Below, one piece after another: positions 1 through 7,583 of a stretch of 19,663 nucleotides of DNA. Positions within the stretch are counted from its first letter, which is position 1. Every line of letters begins with the position of its first letter. Origin of the DNA: CAYUZU01 sp964448675 (GTDB lineage Bacteria > Planctomycetota > Phycisphaerae > UBA1845 > Fen-1342); assembly GCA_964448675.1 (NCBI GenBank), contig CAYUZU010000049.1, positions 1 to 19,663 of the forward strand, given 5' to 3'. A program made the position numbers and the translations under genes. The notes under the pieces are model-generated. The model saw only the letters and a list, made by a program, of their open reading frames with translations. It had not been told where the DNA came from and did no database searches.

Positions 1-6
1 AACAAG

Positions 7-55
7 TTAAACCACACGAAGGCCGCTTTTTCAATTCAGCCGTGAATAATCCGGG
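7..55. repeat. Left copy of 49-bp terminal inverted repeat
   Basis: These 49 bases are the exact reverse complement of the last 49 bases of the window (19615-19663). Similarity continues weakly for a few bases inward (one mismatch, then TAG) and then stops. The unit contains a small hairpin, ATTCA-GCCG-TGAAT. It looks like one copy of a dispersed repeat or mobile-element end rather than the end of a 19.7 kb transposon, because housekeeping genes and a tRNA lie between the copies. Confidence 0.85.
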
Positions 56-77
56 TTAGCGCCTACACGTCGCGAAT

Positions 78-120
78 CCGGCGGGCGACGGGCGCCTGGC
101 GCATGCCCGGCGCCCGCCGG
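78..120. other. GC-rich inverted repeat (10-bp perfect arms)
   Basis: CCGGCGGGCG at 78-87 is the perfect reverse complement of CGCCCGCCGG at 111-120, with a 23-nt spacer that can itself pair in part. It lies just inside the terminal repeat and upstream of the phosphofructokinase gene. It could be a terminator-like hairpin without a T-tract, or a remnant of a mobile-element end. No gene is visible between base 1 and base 265. Confidence 0.5.
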
Positions 121-181
121 GGCGTCCGATACCCGCACCGTACTTACCCTGCCACCGTCGCTGGTCGATGGACACCGATAG

Positions 182-198
182 CGCTGCCGCCGGCAGCG
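182..198. promoter_or_regulatory. 17-bp near-perfect palindrome upstream of pfk
   Basis: CGCTGCCG-C-CGGCAGCG is a perfect 8+1+8 palindrome centred on base 190, about 75 bases before the phosphofructokinase start. The position suits an operator or a leader hairpin. I cannot name a regulator, and in GC-rich DNA such palindromes also arise by chance. I saw no convincing -35/-10 pair in this leader. Confidence 0.3.
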
Positions 199-265
199 TC
201 CGACCGGGCCGGGGCGGTTCCGCTCGGCGATTCGACTTCGATCGACCCTGGCAAGGGGTGTGCGA

Positions 266-1645
266 ATGAGCGACACGGGTAAGTTTCGTGAGGGACCGGA
301 CTTCAGTGTAGCGCGGCTCGGTCCGCGCAAGGTTGCGTCGCCCTACCGCGCCAGCAGCTTCGTGACCGACGACGAGCTCATCCTGCACCACACGCGTGTG
401 CAGTGCGCCACGGCTGAGGCGACGTCCGAGAACAGCCGTGCCGACGCCTTCGAACTGGCCGGCCCGCGGGAGCACATTTACTTCGATCCCCCGAAGACGC
501 GTTGCGGCATCGTGACCTGCGGCGGCCTGTGCCCGGGGCTCAACAATGTTATCCGGTCCATCGTGCTGCAGTTGCACTATTCCTACGGTGTGCGGCTGAT
601 CCACGGGTTCCGCTACGGCTTCGAGGGCCTTGTGCCGCGGTTCGGCCACCAGACGCTCGAGCTCAACCCCGCCAGCGTCGCCCATATCCACGAACAGGGC
701 GGCTCGGTGCTCGCGTCGTCGCGCGGGCCGCAGGATCCCGAGGAGATGGTCGACGCCCTCGAGCGCATGAACATCCAGGTGCTGTTCTGCATCGGCGGCG
801 ACGGCACGTTCCGCGGCGCCATGGCGATCTGCGAGGAGATCAAGCGCCGCAAGCTGAATATCAGCGTCATCGCCGTCCCCAAGACGATCGACAACGACAT
901 TCCGTTCACCGCGCGCACCTTCGGATTCGAGACGGCGTATTCGATTGCGGCCGACGCCATCCGCGGCGCGCACGTCGAAGCACTCGGCACGCCCAATGGC
1001 ATCGGGCTGGTCAAGCTCATGGGGCGGCACGCGGGCTTCATCGCGGCCCACGCCGTGCTGGCCAATCGGGATGCAAACTTCGTGCTGGTGCCCGAAGTCG
1101 AATTCGACCTGGTCGGCGCCAACGGCTTCCTCACGCACCTGCTGCGGCGGCTGCAGGCGCGCGGGCACGCGGTCGTCGTGGTGGCCGAGGGTGCCGCGCA
1201 GAATCTGTTCGATCGATCGGATGAAACGGATGCCTCCGGAAACGCCAGGCTGCACGACATCGGCCTGTTGCTCAAGGAGCGCATCAGCGAATACCTCAAG
1301 CTGATGAAGATCCCGTTCAGCCTCAAGTACATCGACCCGAGCTACCTGATCCGCTCGGCCCCCGCGACCGCCAGCGACGCCCTGTTCGCCGGCACGCTGG
1401 GGCAGATGGCCGCCCACGCCGCCATGGCTGGCAAGACCGGCATGTTCGTCGGCTACTGGAACGACCAGTTCACGCATGTGCCGCTGGCGGCGGCGGTGAC
1501 GGCGAGCAAGCAGCTCGACCCCACCGGCAACTTCTGGCAGAGCGTGCTCGAAAGCACGGGCCAGCCGCGCTGCATGCGCAACGGGTCGGACTGCGAGCAC
1601 GACATCGACGAGACGCTGCAGGTCGAAGCACTGGCCCTGGTGTAG
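266..1645 (+). CDS. pfkA: 6-phosphofructokinase (group with PKTIDND signature)
   Basis: Phosphorylates fructose 6-phosphate to fructose 1,6-bisphosphate in glycolysis; cytoplasmic. The 459-residue product carries GGLCPGLN (86-93), GGDGT (177-181), PKTIDND with catalytic Asp209 (205-211) and MGRHAG (252-257), in the usual order for the family. Gly180 matches the glycine of ATP-using enzymes (E. coli Gly104), where PPi-users normally have Asp. Lys206 replaces the E. coli Gly124, as in plant and trypanosome ATP-PFKs, so ATP is the likelier phosphoryl donor. The long N-terminal extension (about 78 residues before the core) also fits that group. ATG at 266 is preferred over an in-frame GTG at 260, because AAGGGG at 253-258 is correctly spaced only for the ATG. 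The gene stands alone and converges on the next gene. Confidence 0.93.
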   Translation: MSDTGKFREGPDFSVARLGPRKVASPYRASSFVTDDELILHHTRVQCATAEATSENSRADAFELAGPREHIYFDPPKTRCGIVTCGGLCPGLNNVIRSIVLQLHYSYGVRLIHGFRYGFEGLVPRFGHQTLELNPASVAHIHEQGGSVLASSRGPQDPEEMVDALERMNIQVLFCIGGDGTFRGAMAICEEIKRRKLNISVIAVPKTIDNDIPFTARTFGFETAYSIAADAIRGAHVEALGTPNGIGLVKLMGRHAGFIAAHAVLANRDANFVLVPEVEFDLVGANGFLTHLLRRLQARGHAVVVVAEGAAQNLFDRSDETDASGNARLHDIGLLLKERISEYLKLMKIPFSLKYIDPSYLIRSAPATASDALFAGTLGQMAAHAAMAGKTGMFVGYWNDQFTHVPLAAAVTASKQLDPTGNFWQSVLESTGQPRCMRNGSDCEHDIDETLQVEALALV

Positions 1646-1680
1646 CCACGCGCCTGGCTCGCGCGGCACGCCAAAGGCAG

Positions 1681-1707
1681 GAGGCCGGGCGGCGGGCACC
1701 CGGCCTC
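1681..1707. terminator. Hairpin between convergent genes
   Basis: GAGGCCGGG (1681-1689) pairs perfectly with CCCGGCCTC (1699-1707) around a 9-nt loop. It sits in the 86-bp gap between two convergent stop codons, where a shared bidirectional terminator is expected. There is no T-tract on either side, so intrinsic termination is plausible but not certain. Confidence 0.5.
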
Positions 1708-1731
1708 GAGGGGAGAGGGTTGGGAAGTGGT

Positions 1732-2355
1732 TCAGCGGCGGCGCACGAAGCCCAGCACACCCGATGCCAGCAACCACAGGCTGCCGGGCTCGGGGACACA
1801 GATCGTGTCGATCACCAGCTCGTCGACATAAATGTCACCCCAGATATGCACCGTCTCGAAATCGGGATTGGGGTGCAGTTCGATCAGGAACGTCGAGTAT
1901 TGCCAGTCTTCGGGGCCGGCGAACTGACGGTCAATCTCCTCGCCAGGATAGGGACCGCCAGGCGTGAATGTCTCCTCCACGCGCGGGAACGGGTTGGGTT
2001 CGTTCCACATGGGGGCCCAGGTCAGCTGAATCCAGATGAACTTGTCGGGGTTGGGCTCGGGGTAGTTGTAGATGTCCACCCAGATTTCGCCCGACAAGGT
2101 CCACACACCCGGGCGGCCCTGGTAGTCCGGCAGCCAGCCGTCGCCAAACGGATTCACGAGCAGCGCGGGCGGGCCGAAGGGATTCTCGAATTCGTCCGGC
2201 GGCGGTGTGGGATTGAACGGCTCGAAGAACTCCCAGCGGGCGTAGGTGGTGCCGGGTTCGCCGCGCCAGGGCGGCGGGTTGTAGTCGTCGGCAACCGCCG
2301 CGGTGACCATCAGGGTCACCAATGCCAATGCAGTCACGTACGGTGCGGATCTCAT
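1732..2355 (-). CDS. PEP-CTERM-anchored exported protein
   Basis: A 207-residue secreted protein. It has an N-terminal signal peptide (about 1-22, ending AVA-D) and a proline- and aromatic-rich body. The C-terminus is a classic PEP-CTERM tail: VPEPGS, a hydrophobic stretch, then an RRR finish. By family knowledge such tails are cleaved by an exosortase and the proteins go to the cell surface or matrix; no exosortase is in this window. The body is rich in Trp, Pro and acidic residues (for example WVDIYNYPEPNPDKF) and has no domain I can name. Start: the ATG at 2355 has GGAGGAG just upstream, whereas the longer reading frame to 2478 has no such site and lacks a leading signal peptide. It converges with pfk and is divergent from the lipoprotein gene at 2678. 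Confidence 0.85.
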   Translation of the reverse strand: MRSAPYVTALALVTLMVTAAVADDYNPPPWRGEPGTTYARWEFFEPFNPTPPPDEFENPFGPPALLVNPFGDGWLPDYQGRPGVWTLSGEIWVDIYNYPEPNPDKFIWIQLTWAPMWNEPNPFPRVEETFTPGGPYPGEEIDRQFAGPEDWQYSTFLIELHPNPDFETVHIWGDIYVDELVIDTICVPEPGSLWLLASGVLGFVRRR

Positions 2356-2572
2356 GACACTCCTCCTCTTGGTATGGCGTGATCCGAAAACGTGAAGACC
2401 CGATGTCGGTTGAACGGCCTTGTCACGCAGTGCCCAGGCCACAAGCCGCGGCACAATCGCGTCGTCGTATGCCGTCAACCACCATCAGATAGACGGCATG
2501 GTCCTGCAGTTGACAGCGAAATGGAGAATCGTGCGGCTGAGGAAACGCGCAGGGCAGGGCTTGCCTCCCCCG

Positions 2573-2600
2573 TTGACATCGCGGCCGCAGTGCCTACAGT
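2573..2600 (+). promoter_or_regulatory. Sigma-70-type promoter for the beta-propeller lipoprotein
   Basis: A consensus -35 TTGACA (2573-2578) and a -10 TACAGT (2595-2600) are separated by 16 bases. They lie about 78 bases upstream of the ATG at 2678 in the divergent gap 2356-2677, which otherwise holds no gene I can support. Confidence 0.55.
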
Positions 2601-2677
2601 GGCATGCGTATCCCGACGACTTGATCCGGTCGGACCACGGGCGTGGTTCCCTTCGCGCAGTTCAACGGAGGTTCTCC

Positions 2678-3688
2678 ATGGAATGTGACGTACTCCTGGC
2701 GCGCACAACGCCTGCCGGCACGTGGCTCGCCCTGCTTGCCCTGCTTGCAACCCCCATTCTCACCGGCTGCATGACGGCGCATCCGCGTGGCCCCGCCATG
2801 CCCGTCATCGTCACACCCTGGTGGCAGGTGGCCGGCAACCCCGACCTCGGCGAGCTCACCGGCCCCGAGGAGGATAACCCCAACGGGCGCCAGGAACCGG
2901 TCGACTTCGGCGTCTGGCAGGCGGCCGACGGGACCTGGCAACTGTGGTCCTGTATCCGTCACACGCGTTGTGGCGGCAACTCACGCCTGTTTCACCGCTG
3001 GGAAAGCGACCGCCTGACCGAGACCGACTGGACACCCAAGGGCGTCGCCATGCAGGCCGAGCCCAAGTACGGCGAAACCCTCGGCGGCATGCAGGCGCCG
3101 CACGTCGTTACCGTCGACGGCGTATACCACATGTTCTACGGCGACTGGAACCACATCTGCCTGGCCCGGTCCGAGGACGGCAAGACGTTCGAGCGCTGGG
3201 TTTATCCCGCCGGCCATACCGGCATGTTCCACGAGGGGCCCGACGCGAACGCGCGCGACGCGATGGTCATGCAGGTCGGTGACGAGTGGTACTGCTACTA
3301 CACCGCGTTCCCGGGACGTGTCGGCGCCGTGTATCTGCGACGTTCGACCGACTTGCGCAACTGGAGCGCGTCACAGGTCGTCAGCCGCGGCGGCCTGACC
3401 TCCAGCGCATGGTACTCGGCCGAATGTCCGCACGTCGTCCAGGTCGGCGACTACTACTACCTGTTCCGCACGCAGCGCTATTCGCATCCGCCAACCACTT
3501 CGGTGTACCGTTCCAAGGACCCGACCGACTTCGGCATCGACACCGACGACAAGTTCGTGTGTCTGCTGCCGGTGGCAGCGCCCGAGATCGTCCATCACGA
3601 GGGACAGTACTACATCGCCGCCCTCGAACCCGACATCCAGGGGATTCGTATCGCGCGGCTGAAGTGGATCCCGGATCCGACACGGTGA
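2678..3688 (+). CDS. Lipoprotein with five-bladed beta-propeller (GH43/GH32-like) fold
   Basis: A 336-residue predicted lipoprotein. The signal peptide ends in lipobox LTGC (Cys31). The body shows the repeating blade pattern of glycoside hydrolase clans with five-bladed propellers: aromatic-rich strands followed by 'R S x D x x x F/W' turns (ARSEDGKTFERW, RRSTDLRNW, YRSKDPTDFG) and strands such as HMFYGDW, WYCYYTAF, YYYLFRT and YYIAALE. This resembles GH43/GH32/GH62-type or related beta-fructosidase-like proteins that act on polysaccharides outside the cytoplasm. I cannot assign a substrate or prove the catalytic acids. Start: ATG at 2678 has CGGAGG seven bases upstream and begins the signal peptide; the open frame to 2420 has neither. 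A small membrane protein starts 16 bases after the stop. Confidence 0.8.
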   Translation: MECDVLLARTTPAGTWLALLALLATPILTGCMTAHPRGPAMPVIVTPWWQVAGNPDLGELTGPEEDNPNGRQEPVDFGVWQAADGTWQLWSCIRHTRCGGNSRLFHRWESDRLTETDWTPKGVAMQAEPKYGETLGGMQAPHVVTVDGVYHMFYGDWNHICLARSEDGKTFERWVYPAGHTGMFHEGPDANARDAMVMQVGDEWYCYYTAFPGRVGAVYLRRSTDLRNWSASQVVSRGGLTSSAWYSAECPHVVQVGDYYYLFRTQRYSHPPTTSVYRSKDPTDFGIDTDDKFVCLLPVAAPEIVHHEGQYYIAALEPDIQGIRIARLKWIPDPTR

Positions 3689-3704
3689 CGGCACAGCATC
3701 GGCG

Positions 3705-4229
3705 ATGACGATCTCCGTCCTCGGCATCCTGGTCGCGGCCCTGGTCCTGCTCGCGGGCTACGGCAGGATCGGTCGCCGCCGCCGCAGCACGGCATTGATC
3801 ATCACGGGGTGGGTCCTGGCGGGCTTGCAGGTCGTGATCCTCCTCATGCTCGGAATGCCGCTGCTGCGACAGTGGAACGACACGCCTGGCTTCTGGCCCA
3901 ATGCCCTGCTGCTCGACCGCGCAGCGTCGAACCGCGCATCACGCGCGGTCTATCGCGAGTTGTTCCGCCGCATGGATACCGGCACCATGACCCCCTCCCA
4001 GAACGAGCAGTTCGCCAGGATCGTCGTCGACCAGGTGACCGATCCGAACGGACATGCGTCGGCCGACCAGATATGGGCGGTCCACCAACTGCACCGGCGC
4101 GGCCGGCTCTCGCACAAGCAGACGGAAGCGTTCTTCAGGAGCCTCGATGCCCGCCAGCCGGGCGGGGACGGCTCCACCGCGCCCAACCGGGACCGGCGTG
4201 TGCCAGCTAGTGCACCCGCCGGTGACTGA
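3705..4229 (+). CDS. Small membrane protein, unknown function
   Basis: A 174-residue protein. Two hydrophobic segments (about 2-20 and 28-50) are separated by a very basic loop (GRIGRRRRST), followed by a soluble tail. The tail has helical stretches (QNEQFARIVVDQV, ADQIWAVHQLHRRGRLSHKQTEAFFRSL) that recall short repeat units in planctomycete hypothetical proteins. I do not recognise a family. It starts 16 bases after the lipoprotein stop, so the two are probably co-transcribed, although no strong ribosome-binding site is seen. Its last 23 bases overlap the 3' end of the convergent radical SAM gene. Confidence 0.65.
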   Translation: MTISVLGILVAALVLLAGYGRIGRRRRSTALIITGWVLAGLQVVILLMLGMPLLRQWNDTPGFWPNALLLDRAASNRASRAVYRELFRRMDTGTMTPSQNEQFARIVVDQVTDPNGHASADQIWAVHQLHRRGRLSHKQTEAFFRSLDARQPGGDGSTAPNRDRRVPASAPAGD

Positions 4230-6114
4230 CAATGGTCCCCGATTGCACCGTACGTCCCGCGGGACGCAGTTGCGGCAGCGGCATGCCCGCGGCCGCTTCG
4301 ACTTCAGGCTGGTCGGCGCTGTGCGCCAGCGCGTGGTCCGCCGCCATCCCCACGACGTTCCGCATGGGAATGCGGCTCGCCGGCGGCGCCGACTTGCGCC
4401 GGATCTTGCCGAAACGCAGCCGCACGGCCCACCCGATCGTTCGTCGAATCGTCAGCAGCAGCCCCTGCATTCCCAGGCCCTGGAGCGTGGCGTCGGCGAG
4501 GTAGAGCCGGCTCTTGGGGCGCACCAGCGCCCACAAGAACCGCAGTGGGTTATAGAAGTAGGCGTACGCCGTCAGGATATTGAGTTGCTTGCGCCAGGGT
4601 TTTGGATGGTGCGATGCGACGACATAGTTGCCGCCGAGCATGTATTCCTCGACACGCCTTCCTGCGACGCTCTCATACGCCATGCCCGACGTGTAGGTCC
4701 CCGTGTACAGTTGCGAGCCCGTGGCGGGCACGAGCATCAACACCTGCATGCTGACCGCGCCGGCCTTGCGCAGCAACCGCACCTGGTTGAGCAGGCCATA
4801 GGGCTTCGGGCCGCGACTGACCAGCGGCTGCTCGTCGTGGTGCATCATCATGGGCATGGCACAGATGCCGTGCTTGCGCAGTAGTTGCAGCGCCTCGGTC
4901 GTCTTGCTGACGCTCTGGCCCTTCTTGACGAGTGTCGCGGTCATGTCCTCGACACCCACCCACAGTGCCCGCACACCCGCCTTGCGCACCGTCGGGAGAT
5001 GGTCGCGCAACTGCAGCGTGTCGTGCACGGTCACCTCGGTGCCCCAGCGGATTCGCTTGCGGATCGGCTTGCCGTCGAGTGTCGTCGCCGCCAGCGCTTC
5101 GACAATCTCGAGCGTCCGTTCCTTCTTGTTGAAGAAATTGTCGTCGGCGCCGAAGTAGCTGCGGATGCCGTATTCCTCGAACAGCCGGCGGAATTCATCC
5201 GCGATGCGGGCCCCGCTTTTCGTGCGGAACTGCCGCTGGTTGTACGCCGGAATCGGGCAGTACGGGCAGGCAAACTTGCAGCCGAAAGTCAGCACCAGCG
5301 AGCTGATCGGGCTGTGCCGCGCGACGCGGTTCGCCGGGAGTGCCTGCGGGCCGAGCGTCGCGCGCCGGCTGGGTGGCTCGAGAATGCGGTAGCCCAGCAC
5401 CGGGTGCGGCAGCTCGTCCAGATCGCCGAGCAGCCGCTGCATGCCCGTGTCGATCAATGTCTCCGGCAAACCGGCACGGTCCGTGCGTGCGTACACGAGA
5501 CCCGGCACTTCATCAAGCGCACCGGCTTCGCGAGCTCGAGCGAACGTCGCCCGCAGCGATTCGCCGCGGCCCCGCATCGCCAGCAAGACCTCGAGCAGGT
5601 GCAGCAGCACGTATTCTTCACCAGTCACCGCAACGTCCGCCGTCCACGGGTCGAACGGATCCGTACTGAAAACGTCCCACGGCTCATAGATCGTCTTCGG
5701 TCCGCCGGCGATGATCAGCGGACGGTGGGCGGGGTCGATGCGACAGGCATCGCGCAGCAATTCCTGGCAGGCCGCGCCGTGCAGCTGCATGCTCGAAACC
5801 ATGAAGATGTCGGGGATGCGCCCGTCGAGCCGCATCTGGGATGGGCGGAAGTTGGCATTCCACTGCTGCAGGACGATGCGGGTCTTGTCGAAGCCGGCGT
5901 CAAGCATGGCCGAGCCGATCGCCCGCACGCCGGCCGGGGCCATGCGCGTGGCCGCATAGACGAAGGGGAGCATCTGCGTGCGCCAATCGAAGGCGCAGGC
6001 GATCACGGTGGTCAGGTCGTGCGCCCCCGCCACGCGCCGCAGGCGTTGCCGCACTGCGCGCAAGGCCCCCGGCGGCAGCAACTCATCACCACGTGCTCGG
6101 CGGGGCAACTCCAT
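4207..6114 (-). CDS. B12-binding-domain radical SAM protein
   Basis: A 635-residue protein of the cobalamin-dependent radical SAM class. Residues about 30-240 resemble the B12-binding Rossmann domain typical of this class (FMVSSMQLHGA, LIIAGGPKT, VAVTGEEYVLLHLLEVLL). The radical SAM core begins with CKFACPYC, the CxxxCxxC cluster-binding motif (Cys279, Cys283, Cys286), followed by FGADDNFFN and WGTEVTV. The C-terminal part (ASHHPKPWRKQLN, then two hydrophobic helices near 530-580) resembles B12/SAM enzymes of lipid or natural-product methylation, but the substrate is unknown. Start: ATG at 6114 has GGAGGGAG seven bases upstream. It is the last gene of a minus-strand group with an RRM protein, a HesB-like protein and a small ORF that overlaps its start by 29 bases. 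Confidence 0.88.
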   Translation of the reverse strand: MELPRRARGDELLPPGALRAVRQRLRRVAGAHDLTTVIACAFDWRTQMLPFVYAATRMAPAGVRAIGSAMLDAGFDKTRIVLQQWNANFRPSQMRLDGRIPDIFMVSSMQLHGAACQELLRDACRIDPAHRPLIIAGGPKTIYEPWDVFSTDPFDPWTADVAVTGEEYVLLHLLEVLLAMRGRGESLRATFARAREAGALDEVPGLVYARTDRAGLPETLIDTGMQRLLGDLDELPHPVLGYRILEPPSRRATLGPQALPANRVARHSPISSLVLTFGCKFACPYCPIPAYNQRQFRTKSGARIADEFRRLFEEYGIRSYFGADDNFFNKKERTLEIVEALAATTLDGKPIRKRIRWGTEVTVHDTLQLRDHLPTVRKAGVRALWVGVEDMTATLVKKGQSVSKTTEALQLLRKHGICAMPMMMHHDEQPLVSRGPKPYGLLNQVRLLRKAGAVSMQVLMLVPATGSQLYTGTYTSGMAYESVAGRRVEEYMLGGNYVVASHHPKPWRKQLNILTAYAYFYNPLRFLWALVRPKSRLYLADATLQGLGMQGLLLTIRRTIGWAVRLRFGKIRRKSAPPASRIPMRNVVGMAADHALAHSADQPEVEAAAGMPLPQLRPAGRTVQSGTIVSHRRVH

Positions 6115-6403
6115 TTTCTGCTCCCTCCAACCCGGGACTGCGGCTGAGCAAATGCAATGCCGCCGTCACTTCCAAACCGGTGATACGGGGCGGCCAGCCG
6201 CACGCCACCCAACGGCCGCTGATACCGCGATCGAACTGGCCGGACAGCACGCTGGCGCGCTGCCACCAGAGGAGCGGATCCAAAGCGCCGGTCAGATCCC
6301 GGTCGATCGCCGCATGGTTATCGTAGCACGCACGACGGTCGCTGGCATCATGCGCCCAGGCGTCACGACACCAGCGGCCCTCGTGCTGCAGCAGTGCGGT
6401 GAG
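6086..6403 (-). CDS. Short uncharacterised reading frame ahead of radical SAM gene; start unresolved
   Basis: Between an in-frame TAG at 6406-6404 and the TGA at 6088-6086, the minus strand holds 105 open codons in the same frame. They show the strong third-position G/C bias of the real genes nearby and a protein-like composition: CRDAWAHDASDRRACYDNHA, AIDRDLTGALDPLLWW, SGQFDRGISGRWVACGWPP, TGLEVTAALHLL. There is no ATG or GTG near its 5' end; a TTG at 6283 gives only 65 residues, and CTG codons at 6394 and 6391 are alternatives. It may be a genuine small gene with an unusual start or the 3' remnant of a longer gene. Its end overlaps the radical SAM start, as in translational coupling. I do not recognise the family. 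Confidence 0.45.
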   Translation of the reverse strand, partial: LTALLQHEGRWCRDAWAHDASDRRACYDNHAAIDRDLTGALDPLLWWQRASVLSGQFDRGISGRWVACGWPPRITGLEVTAALHLLSRSPGLEGAENGVAPPSTW

Positions 6404-6435
6404 CTATTGTGTCTCGTCGACAAGCAACGCCGACG

Positions 6436-6705
6436 CTACTCGTCCTGCTGCGGATGGTGCAACGTCAGACTGGCACCGTCTACGTCGAGTGTGCCTTCGT
6501 TGAGCAGTTCCGACATTTGGGGGTCCAGCAGCAGCACCGTGCGGTCCTCGTGCTGGAACTTCGTGTCCCCCGGGCGCTCGCTGTCCTGTTGCAGCGCAAT
6601 GCCTTCGTTTTCGTAGACGAAACGAACGGCGACCTCGTCGGGCAGGTTATGCTGCTCGAGCAATTGCGCCAGATGCGCACTGGCTGCTTCTGTGACGGTG
6701 AGCAT
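6436..6705 (-). CDS. HesB/IscA-fold-like small protein lacking cysteines
   Basis: An 89-residue protein. Its pattern resembles HesB/YadR/YfhF members of the A-type iron-sulfur carrier fold: N-terminal 'LTVTEAASAHLAQLLEQ' helix, then RFVYENEGIAL, and a central VLLLDPQMSELLNEGTLDV segment. It has no cysteine, so the three cysteines that true IscA-type carriers use for cluster or iron binding are absent, and it is unlikely to be a classic carrier. ATG at 6705 has GAGGAG upstream with good spacing. It lies 72 bases after the RRM gene and upstream of the radical SAM gene on the same strand, but a shared role is only inferred from position. An unrelated fold is possible. Confidence 0.7.
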   Translation of the reverse strand: MLTVTEAASAHLAQLLEQHNLPDEVAVRFVYENEGIALQQDSERPGDTKFQHEDRTVLLLDPQMSELLNEGTLDVDGASLTLHHPQQDE

Positions 6706-6777
6706 GTCAAGCTCCTCGGCGGCGAACCACCTTTCTGAAATCCATCAACGTTGTCGTCGGTTGGCAACGAGCGGTGC

Positions 6778-7092
6778 TTACCAGCGCCCGCCCCGACCAC
6801 CACCGCGACCGCCACGACCACCGCCACCGCCACCGCCGCCGGCGGGACGAGGCCGTGCCTCATTTACCTTCAGCGTGCGGCCGCCATGCTCCTGGCCGTC
6901 CAGGGCCGATATGGCCGCTTCCGCTTCCTGATCCGAGCTCATCTCGACGAAGCCGAAGCCCTTGCTCCGACCGGTTTCGCGATCATTGATCACGGTCGCG
7001 CTCTCGACCGTCCCGTGGCTGGCGAACAACTGCTGCAACTCGCCACTGCTGACGTCATAGCCCAAGTTTCCAACGTACAGTTTCCGACCCAT
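6778..7092 (-). CDS. Glycine-rich RNA-binding protein (single RRM)
   Basis: A 104-residue RNA-binding protein. An RRM fills residues 1-80, with RNP2 as KLYVGNL (4-10) and RNP1 as SKGFGFVEM. A low-complexity tail of Gly runs and RGG-like repeats ends in RW. This is the architecture of the small RRM proteins of cyanobacteria and planctomycetes, which bind single-stranded RNA and are often cold- or stress-related. Two adjacent ATGs (7095 and 7092) follow an AGGAG; the second is better spaced and gives the usual MGRKLYVGNL start. The open frame extending to 7326 has no matching homology or signal. The gene heads the minus-strand cluster that runs to the radical SAM gene. Confidence 0.9.
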   Translation of the reverse strand: MGRKLYVGNLGYDVSSGELQQLFASHGTVESATVINDRETGRSKGFGFVEMSSDQEAEAAISALDGQEHGGRTLKVNEARPRPAGGGGGGGGRGGRGGGRGGRW

Positions 7093-7583
7093 CATGCATC
7101 TCCTGCCGGCCCGTAGCCCTGTCTTGTCCCCTTCGCGCACCGCCCGGCGGCCGTGGTCAGCACCGGACGCGTCATCGGCGTCCGTTCCTGGATGCGATCG
7201 CGCGTCGCGAGCACAACGCCCGTGACGAGATCTCGTTTCCAAGCGGGAGCTGATTGAGGCGCAAGCCACTGCGCTGGGGAAGGGTGAAAGTGGATTCTCG
7301 GGCTCTCTAAGTGTACGTGCGGCCAATGCCGCGGTTCGTTCCCTGACGCCGAACGTCAGGCCAAAGGTCGAGCCTTGACGACCATTCCATCCAGGAGAAA
7401 ACGCCTGCGACCACAGGCGCGTCCTCAGGAAGAGGAAAACGCAGCCAAGACTTCGACTGCGATAAGCCTAGCCGCTGACCGGGCGGCTGGCAACTACATT
7501 TCCCATGAATCGCGCACGACGCGCGGGTTTTGCGCGGAATGAGGTCGTGCGCCCTGTTCAGGAACGGCCGGCGCCGGACGGTC
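7093..7583. other. Intergenic region without a supported gene
   Basis: About 490 bases separate the RRM start from the alpha/beta hydrolase stop. Open frames here have arginine-rich, shadow-like products and no ribosome-binding site. It probably holds the RRM leader and promoter and the hydrolase terminator. An inverted repeat AGCCGC/GCGGCT lies at 7470-7488. Confidence 0.5.
7398..7419 (-). terminator. Intrinsic terminator-like hairpin with T-tract
   Basis: On the minus strand, CGCCTG (7419-7414) pairs with CAGGCG (7407-7402) around a 6-nt loop and is followed at once by TTTT (7401-7398). It lies about 165 bases downstream of the alpha/beta hydrolase stop, in the right orientation to end that transcript. 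The stem is short, so confidence is moderate. Confidence 0.42.

Noticed and set aside
56..1777. 573-codon minus-strand open frame opposite phosphofructokinase
   Set aside because: Antisense shadow of a clear enzyme gene in GC-rich DNA; Arg/Ala/His-rich with no family pattern or ribosome-binding site.
4885..6147. 420-codon plus-strand frame opposite the radical SAM gene
   Set aside because: Shadow of the CxxxCxxC-containing gene; biased composition only.
6778..6860. Short tandem-like repeats near 6785-6845
   Set aside because: Explained by the Gly/Arg-rich tail of the RRM protein; not a CRISPR or satellite.
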